Of a stretch of 12,542 bases of DNA, positions 6,695 to 12,542 are shown in pieces (within the stretch, counting starts at the first letter, position 1; each line of letters starts with the position of its first letter). The position numbers and the translations under genes were made by a program. A model generated the notes under the pieces. The model did no database searches and was not told where the DNA came from. It saw only the letters and a program-made list of their open reading frames with translations. This DNA is from Lachnospiraceae bacterium (lineage in GTDB: Bacteria > Bacillota > Clostridia > Lachnospirales > Lachnospiraceae). The stretch is from positions 7,240-19,781 of the forward strand of contig JAAUZS010000123.1 of NCBI GenBank assembly GCA_014804495.1, given 5' to 3'.

Positions 6695-8053
6695 TTACTG
6701 TGCATATGAAATGCAAGTATCCTGGAATGACTGAAGAGCTGCCTTCAGATCATCATCACTTGTAGATGCGCTTAATGTACCTGTAATAATATCATCACCA
6801 AGAGCTGTTGCCAGTGTCCAGTAATCACCAGGATAATTTCCCTGAGGAATTGTATATGCAAGCTGAGCTGCCAATGCTGACAAAGCTTCATCTGCCTGAA
6901 CTGCTGAATCCTGCTGTGCTGTCAAGTTAGAAGGACCAAAACCAACTGCCTGGTAACGTGCAATCTGCACATCTGTGCTTGTCAAGTACTGTGCCAGAGC
7001 ATGACATACAGCTAATTTTCCTGCATCTTCCTGTGGCTTGATACCTAACAGCTTGAATCCGCCGAAGCCGCTCAACTGATAAGTATTACCGTCAGAACCT
7101 GTAAATGAAGGAAGCTTAGCACATGCATAATTATCACCGAATGCCGCCTTTGCAGAATCGGAATCCCATGTACCATCAACGATAGCGCCAATGTTGGTAC
7201 CGTTGTCTACAGATGAGCCATTCTGGAAAGAAGATGATGAAGCAAGCTCAATAATCTCCTTCAAAGCAACAAGTCCTGCATCGGATACATAGTCGATATT
7301 ACATGCTGTGAAATTACCTGCATCATCAGTATCATATGTCAATGTGCATCCTGTAGCAAAGAAGAATGCCGGCTGATACCAACCTGAGTTGATTTCCATA
7401 TAGAAGTTCTTGCCTGCTGCTTCACAGTCTGCAACAATCTGCTCTAAAGATGTAGGATCCGTTACAACACTGCTGTCATAATAAAGGAAATAACCATTAT
7501 CAGATGTCATAGGATATGCAAATGTTGTACCGCCTACTACTGCTGCGCTTGCTGCACCTGCATCATTCTGTGTAGAAACAAAGTCTGCATTAGCTCCTGT
7601 AATAGGGCACAATGCACCGGCTGAAACCAGACGTGTGATCTGATCCTGTGCAAAAGCGTAAATATCAGCTCCGCCTTCTACGTCTGTGATCATGTTACCT
7701 GCTGCATCACCTTCACCTACCGGCTCAACAGTAACCGTGTAGCCTGACATATCCGGATTTGATGCAATGAAAGCATCCGCCTGTTCCTTTGTAAAATCTA
7801 CCGTAGCTTCAGGCACCCAGATTGTAATGTTGCCTTCTCCATACTCTACAGGAGCATCTGCCTCAGTACCACCGTTGTCTGCGGAACCTGTGTCACCTGC
7901 TGTAGAGCCTGTGTCACCTGCTGTAGAGCCTGTGTCACCTGCCGTAGAGCCTGCGTCCCCCCCCGTTGTGTTTCCGGAGTCGTTTCCACATCCAACAAGA
8001 CATGTAGCAACCATTGATGCTGCAAGTAATGTTGCTAATAATTTCTTCTTCAT
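6695..8053 (-). CDS. Sugar-binding lipoprotein of the ABC importer, MalE type
   Basis: This 452-residue protein has the signal peptide MKKKLLATLLAASMVATCLVGC, with lipobox LVGC at 19-22 and Cys22 as the lipid anchor. A Gly/Ser/Thr/Asp linker with three GSTAGDT-like repeats runs to about residue 65. The solute-binding fold then starts at NITIWVPEA and includes YPMTSDNGYFLYYDSS, a segment style common in maltodextrin- and oligosaccharide-binding proteins. Several tryptophans and tyrosines (GWYQP, GTWD, YWTL) could stack on sugar rings. It would capture oligosaccharides outside the cell and deliver them to the two permeases encoded just downstream. AAGGAG about 10 bases before the ATG supports the start. 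It is first in the operon and faces the LacI regulator across the divergent control region. The substrate is inferred from neighbours only: maltodextrin is favoured, a galacto-oligosaccharide is possible. Confidence 0.93.
   Translation of the reverse strand: MKKKLLATLLAASMVATCLVGCGNDSGNTTGGDAGSTAGDTGSTAGDTGSTAGDTGSADNGGTEADAPVEYGEGNITIWVPEATVDFTKEQADAFIASNPDMSGYTVTVEPVGEGDAAGNMITDVEGGADIYAFAQDQITRLVSAGALCPITGANADFVSTQNDAGAASAAVVGGTTFAYPMTSDNGYFLYYDSSVVTDPTSLEQIVADCEAAGKNFYMEINSGWYQPAFFFATGCTLTYDTDDAGNFTACNIDYVSDAGLVALKEIIELASSSSFQNGSSVDNGTNIGAIVDGTWDSDSAKAAFGDNYACAKLPSFTGSDGNTYQLSGFGGFKLLGIKPQEDAGKLAVCHALAQYLTSTDVQIARYQAVGFGPSNLTAQQDSAVQADEALSALAAQLAYTIPQGNYPGDYWTLATALGDDIITGTLSASTSDDDLKAALQSFQDTCISYAQ
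7887..7949. repeat. Three 21-bp tandem repeats in the binding-protein linker
   Basis: The unit CCTGTGTCACCTGCTGTAGAG occurs at 7887-7907 and 7908-7928 and, with one T-to-C change, at 7929-7949; a degenerate fourth copy starts at 7950. On the coding strand each copy encodes seven residues of the Gly/Ser/Thr/Ala/Asp linker after the lipid anchor. Near-identity at the DNA level points to recent slippage, so copy number may vary between strains. Confidence 0.85.
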
Positions 8054-8133
8054 AAATTTCCCTCTCCTTTTCTGGATTTGTTATCTATATAAAATGTGTC
8101 ACCACATCTTATATCACATCTGATTTTAATTGA

Positions 8134-8162
8134 ATTTTACACTATTTAGTAATAAATATCAA
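8134..8162 (-). promoter_or_regulatory. Likely promoter of the ABC importer operon
   Basis: Read on the minus strand, TTGATA (8162-8157) and TAAAAT (8139-8134) each match consensus at 5 of 6 positions with a 17-base spacer. TG directly precedes the -10. Transcription would start near 8127 and leave a leader of about 73 bases before the binding-protein ATG. Confidence 0.65.
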
Positions 8163-8189
8163 GTATAAAACATTCGCGCTCTTTCTTTG

Positions 8190-8216
8190 CGTACTTTTTT
8201 CGTAAACTTTCGTAAC
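8190..8216. promoter_or_regulatory. Phased CGTA repeat, possible LacI-family operator
   Basis: CGTA occurs at 8190, 8201 and 8211, about one helical turn apart, in the setting CGTACTTTTTT, CGTAAACTTT, CGTAAC. The part CGTAAACTTTCG is imperfectly palindromic. It sits upstream of the better importer promoter and just downstream of the second candidate one, so binding could either activate or block. Assignment to the adjacent regulator is inference. Confidence 0.35.
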
Positions 8217-8224
8217 TATAATAA

Positions 8225-8253
8225 ATGTTACATTTTTTTATTCAATTTGTCAA
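8225..8253 (-). promoter_or_regulatory. Second candidate leftward promoter
   Basis: On the minus strand a perfect TTGACA (8253-8248) is followed after 17 bases by TAACAT (8230-8225), a 4-of-6 match. If used, transcription would begin near 8218, directly before the CGTA repeats, leaving a leader of about 165 bases. Confidence 0.4.
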
Positions 8254-8344
8254 CTCCTCTTTATATAATGAAACATTCTTCTGCACATTATATAAATTTA
8301 ATTATTATTTTTTGTATATTTTTACCAATTATGTATACACTTCC

Positions 8345-8373
8345 TTGAAAAATAATCAATTTTCCTATATAAC
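8345..8373 (+). promoter_or_regulatory. Likely promoter of the LacI-family regulator
   Basis: TTGAAA (8345-8350) and TATAAC (8368-8373), each 5 of 6 matches, are separated by exactly 17 bases. Transcription would start near 8380, leaving a leader of about 36 bases with AAAGGA at 8401-8406. Confidence 0.65.
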
Positions 8374-8415
8374 TATGTAAGTAATAAGAAATTTAAAGAA
8401 AAAGGAATGAGAATA

Positions 8416-9411
8416 ATGGCTACCATCAAAGATATTGCAAACAGATTGGGTATTTCGGTCGGTACAGTATCTAAAGGGTTGAACGGAGCAAACGATATAA
8501 GTGAGCAGCTGCGCCAAAGCGTACTGGATACTGCCGTGGAAATGGGATATACTCCCAAACAGATGCGGGCAAAAGACAACCGCAGGCTTTGTGTTTTCAT
8601 TGAAAATATGGATTATGAAACTCCTGAACAGTTTGGTTATGATATTATACTGGGATTTAAGCAGCTTGCTTACAGAGAGCGCTGCGACGTTACGGTCATA
8701 CCTGTCACACCCTCCCTCCAGGCAAATGAAAAGTATGATACCTATATGCTGAAAAACGGATATGTAGGCGCTTTCATGTTAGGCTTCGCGCTGCAGGATA
8801 ATTGGATGGAACAGCTAAATACCACAACCATGCCTACGGTCCTTTTTGATAATTATATAAGAAAAAATCTCAATGTCGGTTATGTCGGCACAGACAGCTT
8901 TGAAGGCATTGACAGCGCCATCGAGCATTTAATCAGTCTTGGACACAGTAAAATTGCGTTGCTAAACGGTTCCTCCCACTCCATGATAACAGAACAGCGC
9001 CGACAGGCTTATATAGATAGCATGTCAGCGCATAATCTTACGTTTGATGAAAATTGGATGCCATACGCACATTTCTCGGCAGACGCTGCCAAATATCATG
9101 TTGCGGGCTTACTTGACCTCGGCGCTACGGCAATTATATGCGGTAATGACCTTCTTGCTTCCGGCGCCATTGAAGATTGCCGGAAACGCGGTATTAAGAT
9201 TCCGGAAGATATCAGTATCATCGGATTCGATGATATTCCGGTTTCAGCCAAGCTGAACCCTCCTTTGACTACAATCAGGCAGGACAGGCTGGAACTGGGA
9301 AAATGCGGTTTCTATACCTTAAATTCCCTGATTAATCATGTTTCTGTCAGCAAAAACCTGCTGCGGCCGCAGCTTATAATAAGGAATTCGACTGCATCGG
9401 TCAAAAACTAA
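8416..9411 (+). CDS. LacI-family transcriptional regulator
   Basis: This 331-residue protein has an N-terminal LacI helix-turn-helix: TIKDIANRLGISVGTVSKGLN at residues 3-23. A MGYTP turn (43-47) and a periplasmic-binding-protein-like sensor domain follow. Sensor landmarks include GYVGTDSFEG (155-164), HLISLGHSKIALLNG (171-185), AIICGNDLLASG (239-250), IIGFDDIP (268-275) and PLTTIRQD (283-290). It probably binds DNA as a dimer and is released by, or responds to, an imported sugar. The hinge normally has an LAxxL-type helix that enters the minor groove; here the stretch after MGYTP (KQMRAKDNRR) is short and lacks those leucines. The ATG at 8407 is in frame, but AAAGGA abuts it; the ATG at 8416, 9 bases away and giving MATIKDIA, is preferred. 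It is divergent from the importer operon, its likely target, and its end overlaps the GH53 gene by 11 bases. Confidence 0.92.
   Translation: MATIKDIANRLGISVGTVSKGLNGANDISEQLRQSVLDTAVEMGYTPKQMRAKDNRRLCVFIENMDYETPEQFGYDIILGFKQLAYRERCDVTVIPVTPSLQANEKYDTYMLKNGYVGAFMLGFALQDNWMEQLNTTTMPTVLFDNYIRKNLNVGYVGTDSFEGIDSAIEHLISLGHSKIALLNGSSHSMITEQRRQAYIDSMSAHNLTFDENWMPYAHFSADAAKYHVAGLLDLGATAIICGNDLLASGAIEDCRKRGIKIPEDISIIGFDDIPVSAKLNPPLTTIRQDRLELGKCGFYTLNSLINHVSVSKNLLRPQLIIRNSTASVKN
9352..9373 (-). terminator. Possible terminator of the GH53 gene, inside the lacI-type gene
   Basis: GCTGCGGCCGCAGC at 9360-9373 is a perfect 14-base palindrome able to form a short GC stem with a GGCC loop. On the minus strand it is followed, after AGG, by five T (9356-9352). 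It lies about 28 bases past the GH53 stop. The stem is short and the sequence also encodes regulator residues, so this is tentative. Confidence 0.35.
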
Positions 9412-10507
9412 AATCCCTGACTGCCTCAAGTGCAGGCAGCGCATTGCCGTCATAGTCAAACAATGCCTGATTCGCCCATTCATTTCCGCCCGGACCCTTT
9501 TCTTCCATATATACTATGGCATCATCTGATGCCCAGCCGCAGCCCGGTACCGGAATCCATGCGGCCTCCCAATAGAAGAAGCCGCCCGCTTTGCCATCAG
9601 GTACATTTTTTAATCTATTAAATATGTCTTCCAGAAATGCTTTCTGTCCCTCTTTTGTCATTGGATACTGGATTTTTTCAACAAGTTCGGGTTTTGTAGC
9701 CATTCCTTTACGTTCATGCGGCTCTAACTTCTCATACGATGCATAATCCTCCATCGTAAATCCCATTGAAACTTCCGCAAGCATAAGTTCTTTGCCGTAA
9801 CGAAGCGCCAAATCATTCATGTTATTACTCAAATCATCCAGCGTTCCATGCCAGAACGGATAATAAGATAACCCGATAATCTGGAAGTTCTCGCCTTTTT
9901 CCAGAAAATGGTCGAACCAGTCACGGTAGAGCGCATTGTTCCCGCCATTATCAAGATGAATCATGATCGGAATCTCAGAATCCACCGCGCGCACGCCTCG
10001 GATACCAGCATTAATCAAACGGGTCAATCCGTCATAATCCGGTACTTTACCAAAAGGCCAGAGTATACCGTTTGTCACTTCATTTCCCACCTGCACCAGC
10101 GTCGGAAATGCATCCGCTTTTTTCATGGTTTCCAGAGTTTCCTTTGTATACGCATATACGGCTTGCTCCAACTGCTCGAGATTCATGCCTTTCCAGGCTT
10201 TAGGTATTCTCTGTTTACCTGGATCCGCCCAGAAATCACTATAATGGAAATCGAGAAGCACGTCCATTCCTTTTTCCAAAGCTCTCTTTGTCAGCAGGAT
10301 TGTCGTAGGTAAATCGTTGGTACCCGCGCCATAAGGCTTGCCGTCTTCCGTATAGGGATCGTTCCACAGGCGGAGACGTACGGCATTTACATCATAGCTT
10401 TTTAAAATGTCCATAACGTCCTTTTCCACACCATGGTCATAAAACTTACCGCCTGATTCTTCTACTTCCTTTAGCGTGGAAATATCCATGCCTTTTAAAA
10501 ATCTCAT
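9401..10507 (-). CDS. Endo-beta-1,4-galactanase (arabinogalactan type I), family GH53, cytoplasmic
   Basis: This 368-residue protein matches the GH53 TIM barrel from its first residues (MRFLKGMDISTL). Family landmarks are VRLRLWNDP (43-51), LLDFHYSDFWADPGKQ (84-99), QVGNEVTNG (139-147) with acid/base Glu143, IGLSYYPFWHG (211-221), AEVSMGFT (244-251) with nucleophile Glu245, and GGFFYWEAAWIP (308-319). It would hydrolyse internal beta-1,4-galactosidic bonds of galactan. Many GH53 enzymes are secreted, but no signal peptide, lipobox or anchor is present here, so it probably works in the cytoplasm on imported galacto-oligosaccharides. GAGG lies 7-8 bases before the ATG, supporting this start. 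Its stop overlaps the end of the convergent LacI-family gene. Upstream on the same strand is the zinc-ribbon gene, 110 bases away with a 13-bp inverted repeat between, so it may have its own promoter. Confidence 0.93.
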   Translation of the reverse strand: MRFLKGMDISTLKEVEESGGKFYDHGVEKDVMDILKSYDVNAVRLRLWNDPYTEDGKPYGAGTNDLPTTILLTKRALEKGMDVLLDFHYSDFWADPGKQRIPKAWKGMNLEQLEQAVYAYTKETLETMKKADAFPTLVQVGNEVTNGILWPFGKVPDYDGLTRLINAGIRGVRAVDSEIPIMIHLDNGGNNALYRDWFDHFLEKGENFQIIGLSYYPFWHGTLDDLSNNMNDLALRYGKELMLAEVSMGFTMEDYASYEKLEPHERKGMATKPELVEKIQYPMTKEGQKAFLEDIFNRLKNVPDGKAGGFFYWEAAWIPVPGCGWASDDAIVYMEEKGPGGNEWANQALFDYDGNALPALEAVRDFSF

Positions 10508-10539
10508 TCCTATACCTCATATTTCTTTCTTAAGTCTGT

Positions 10540-10591
10540 ACATTCATGCATAATATGTAGTTCTATATATCTGCATGCTATGCATGAATGT
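10540..10591. promoter_or_regulatory. 13-bp perfect inverted repeat upstream of the GH53 gene
   Basis: ACATTCATGCATA (10540-10552) is the exact reverse complement of TATGCATGAATGT (10579-10591), with a 26-base spacer. Each arm contains ATGCAT and the spacer adds GCATGC at 10573-10578. No T-run follows on either strand, so it is a poor terminator. It could be a paired operator or a leader hairpin for the GH53 gene. Confidence 0.5.
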
Positions 10592-10617
10592 TCTGCAAAC
10601 CGTCCTTATTGACTTTA

Positions 10618-10836
10618 TTAGTCAAAATCAAATTTTGTAAATCTTTTCATTGCATCCCTGTAACGGAATCTTACCAGTTCATTTTTTTCCAGAACATCTT
10701 CCTCCGTCCCCACATATTGGCAGCGGATACAGTGAAATTCCTTTTTATCCTTGTCATAGAACATATCGATATCCAAATCTCTCATAAAACAGGAGGGACA
10801 TCTGTAATTTAATTTGCCTTTGCCAGATTGAGCCAT
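10618..10836 (-). CDS. Small zinc-ribbon protein
   Basis: This 72-residue protein has two Cys-x-x-Cys knuckles, CPSC at 13-16 and CIRC at 36-39, separated by an acidic stretch (DLDIDMFYDKDKK). That is the pattern of a one-zinc ribbon. The C-terminal third is charged and helical (RFRYRDAMKRFTKFDFD). No function beyond metal binding can be assigned; nucleic-acid or protein binding are the usual roles of such modules. AAGGAGG (10853-10847) lies 10 bases before the ATG and inside the coding region of the upstream gene. The two genes overlap by 28 bases, so translation is probably coupled and the products may be functionally linked. Confidence 0.85.
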   Translation of the reverse strand: MAQSGKGKLNYRCPSCFMRDLDIDMFYDKDKKEFHCIRCQYVGTEEDVLEKNELVRFRYRDAMKRFTKFDFD

Positions 10837-12542
10837 GTTGCAAATACCTCCTTATCTTTCAACTTGGTCGTATAACCTAATGTGAACATCGGTGAGAACG
10901 CATATCCTTCTCTTATATAGCCGACTGCGTCCTTCTTCTCACAGCTTAATGACACTCTTGTCGCAATCTCCGGAATGACGGAAACAACTTCTTTCGCGCC
11001 TTCCATCTGCTCCTCACGGCATTTATATGCATACTTGATTTCCTTGCTGTTAACGCCGTCGGTGCAGCTTAATGTGATATTACTCATATCTTCCGAGTAT
11101 TCAGTCGTACCATAGCATGCCACCATGTACTCGTTTAATTCTACTTCAGCGTCAGGATTACTCATCTCAAGGATATTTCTTTCAATCTTAATGTTCGAAC
11201 TACCCTCTTCAAAATACAGTTTAGTCTGAAGCTTAACCGTCAAATCATAGAATTCAATATCTACCGGGTCAAGTGTGAGGATTCTGGTCTTGCCTTCCTG
11301 AGAGAAATGCGCTTTGGTCCTGCACAAGCATAAATCCACCTCTTCACCGTTATAAGTCAGCTTAGCGCTTCTGACAGTACCTTCTCCCGCATAGTGCGTG
11401 AAGTATCCTGCCCTGTATTTTTCCTGAATCAGGAACGGATAGGAAGCATCCCAAACATGTTTGGTTCCGATTCCAACAGGCCACTCAAGTTTCGCTGCAT
11501 AAGGCCTCAGGTCAACGATAGCTCCACCCTGATCCATATTTACGCAGGCTCTCATGAACGGGTCGCAGTACCAGAAAAGCTGCTTGTCCGAACCGTACAA
11601 AATATCTCTCCAAAGTGCGCATTCAGGCTCGGTAAGCGCTTTTTTCTCACGATAATAATCCGCGAACTCAGCCATAGTCATATCTTCCAGCTTGCCTTCT
11701 TTTTTCAGCTGACCGTAATATGCCATGCCGTCTTCATAGGATTTAAGCAAAAGTTCGTAAGGCGCTTCCCAGCGTCCCATCTTATTCATCCAGCCGGGTC
11801 CTGCAAACATCATATTATAAGCGTATCCATTATTATATTTTGCAAGGTCGCGGTATTGGTCAATCAGGTTATACAGATACGGATATTCCCATGTCTTGCT
11901 GTCATAACACATACTGCGCAGTACGTTCTGTGGATGTGTACCGAAATTGGAACCGTTTCCGTCATAGCATGCAAGCAAATCGCGGGATAGGTGAGGAATA
12001 GCTACTATGCCGCTGTCCTCTTCTTCGTTTGCCGCAGGCGCATGAACGTTCTGTTTGCTCGGAATCCACGGCGCCCACGGACCGCCATCCAAAAATGTAT
12101 ACCATGAATTATTACAGGTATGGTATGCCTTGGGACCTTCTTCCCAGCAGGTTGCAACGGCACATTTTACCATCGGGTATTTCTCTTTGATATAATTAAT
12201 CAACTCGGCGTCCATATAATATGAACCTGTTGATTCCGGATAGAAGCCGAAACGCTCCTTGAACTTACCGAATACATCGTCTACTATGGATTTCTTATCT
12301 TCCATAGAAAACATCCAGATACAGAAATCTTTGGTTTTATATTTTTCACGAAACTCTTTGCATGGCAGACCGAGCAGCGTCAAAGCGATTTCATCACCGA
12401 ATTTCTCATGATCCGCTTTAGCCAGCTCTACGGCTTCATCGTTAAATAAGGATGCATATGTCATCTGAATAGTAGTCTTTAACCCATTCTTATGAGCTAT
12501 CTCCTGCTGTGTCTTAAAAATGTCCAGTGATTCCGTCAGCAA
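10809..12542 (-). CDS. Large uncharacterised protein, C-terminal 577 residues (5' end outside window)
   Basis: The frame is open to the right edge (first codons read LLTESLDIF) and ends at TAA 10811-10809; the true start lies outside the window. The first ~330 visible residues alternate helices and short strands with conserved-looking acidic and aromatic motifs: DFCIWMFSMED (72-82), FGFYPESTGSYYMDAEL (98-114), ATCWEEGPKAY (130-140) and GGPWAPWIPS (153-162). This style recalls barrel-type carbohydrate-active enzymes such as polysaccharide deacetylases or GH38/GH57 relatives, but I see no diagnostic motif that settles it. The remainder is beta-rich (many alternating hydrophobic residues, for example KLQTKLYFEEG), like an accessory beta-sandwich. 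No membrane segment is visible. A role in polysaccharide metabolism is only inferred from the GH53 neighbour. The 28-base overlap with the zinc-ribbon gene suggests a conserved pair. Confidence 0.75.
   Translation of the reverse strand: MLTESLDIFKTQQEIAHKNGLKTTIQMTYASLFNDEAVELAKADHEKFGDEIALTLLGLPCKEFREKYKTKDFCIWMFSMEDKKSIVDDVFGKFKERFGFYPESTGSYYMDAELINYIKEKYPMVKCAVATCWEEGPKAYHTCNNSWYTFLDGGPWAPWIPSKQNVHAPAANEEEDSGIVAIPHLSRDLLACYDGNGSNFGTHPQNVLRSMCYDSKTWEYPYLYNLIDQYRDLAKYNNGYAYNMMFAGPGWMNKMGRWEAPYELLLKSYEDGMAYYGQLKKEGKLEDMTMAEFADYYREKKALTEPECALWRDILYGSDKQLFWYCDPFMRACVNMDQGGAIVDLRPYAAKLEWPVGIGTKHVWDASYPFLIQEKYRAGYFTHYAGEGTVRSAKLTYNGEEVDLCLCRTKAHFSQEGKTRILTLDPVDIEFYDLTVKLQTKLYFEEGSSNIKIERNILEMSNPDAEVELNEYMVACYGTTEYSEDMSNITLSCTDGVNSKEIKYAYKCREEQMEGAKEVVSVIPEIATRVSLSCEKKDAVGYIREGYAFSPMFTLGYTTKLKDKEVFATWLNLAKAN

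Larger units (their letters stand above)
8054..8415. other. Divergent control region between importer operon and LacI regulator
   Basis: This 362-base, very AT-rich region contains no gene. It holds two candidate leftward promoters (8134-8162 and 8225-8253), a phased CGTA repeat between them (8190-8216), and a rightward promoter (8345-8373). A further perfect TATAAT on the plus strand at 8264-8269 lacks a good -35 partner. Confidence 0.75.

Noticed and set aside
7887..7949. CRISPR-like short regular repeats
   Set aside because: The units are directly abutting without spacers and encode an in-frame linker of the binding lipoprotein.
8407..8415. Upstream ATG as start of the LacI-type regulator
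   Set aside because: The AAAGGA ribosome binding site directly abuts it; the ATG at 8416 has proper spacing and gives the usual family N-terminus.
9421..9439. CTGCCT/AGGCAG hairpin as terminator of the LacI-type gene
   Set aside because: The stem is only 6 bp and no T-run follows on the plus strand; it lies in the galactanase coding sequence.
9908..10312. Plus-strand open frame of 134 codons inside the galactanase gene
   Set aside because: It is antisense to conserved GH53 catalytic regions and has no independent support.
11394..11990. Plus-strand open frame of 198 codons antisense to the large right-edge gene
   Set aside because: The minus-strand frame is continuous over 577 codons and has coherent protein character; the plus-strand frame looks like its shadow.

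Overview
The window looks like chromosomal DNA of a gut-type Firmicute, most likely a Lachnospiraceae member. This is inferred from AT-rich intergenic DNA, strong AGGAGG-type ribosome binding sites, Gram-positive lipoprotein signals (LAGC and LVGC lipoboxes) and the carbohydrate-utilisation gene content. The species cannot be named from the sequence alone.

Layout. At the left edge (1-615, +) is the end of an uncharacterised protein. It is separated by a long, perfectly paired bidirectional terminator (641-721) from an OFA-family major facilitator transporter (754-2103, -). Next comes an extracellular lipoprotein alpha-amylase of family GH13 (2239-4002, -). Its upstream region holds a short inverted-repeat element that looks like a miniature transposable element (about 4058-4210), flanked by a CGACC duplication and splitting an older palindrome. 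Beyond that element a rho-independent terminator (4232-4269) ends a three-gene oligosaccharide ABC importer operon read leftwards: binding lipoprotein (6695-8053), large MalF-type permease (5193-6611) and MalG-type permease (4330-5193). No ATPase is encoded here. A hairpin between the binding-protein and permease genes (6649-6680) probably sets their relative expression.

An AT-rich divergent control region (8054-8415) separates the importer from a LacI-family regulator (8416-9411, +). It carries good promoter candidates in both directions and a phased CGTA repeat that could be an operator. Tail-to-tail with the regulator, overlapping by 11 bases, is a GH53 endo-beta-1,4-galactanase without a signal peptide (9401-10507, -). 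Upstream of it are a 72-residue zinc-ribbon protein (10618-10836, -) and the 3' part of a large uncharacterised protein (10809-12542, -, continuing beyond the window). These two overlap by 28 bases and are probably translationally coupled.

How it may work together. The surface amylase would cut alpha-glucans, the binding protein and two permeases would import oligosaccharides using a shared ATPase encoded elsewhere, and the LacI regulator would sense an imported sugar. The GH53 enzyme next to the regulator makes the substrate ambiguous: Bacillus gan loci also pair a LacI-type regulator, an importer of this type and a GH53 enzyme. The transporter may therefore serve maltodextrins, galacto-oligosaccharides, or both. 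The most distinctive sequence-level finding is the putative miniature element with a reconstructable insertion site upstream of the amylase. No defence system, CRISPR array, RNA gene or complete transposase was seen.
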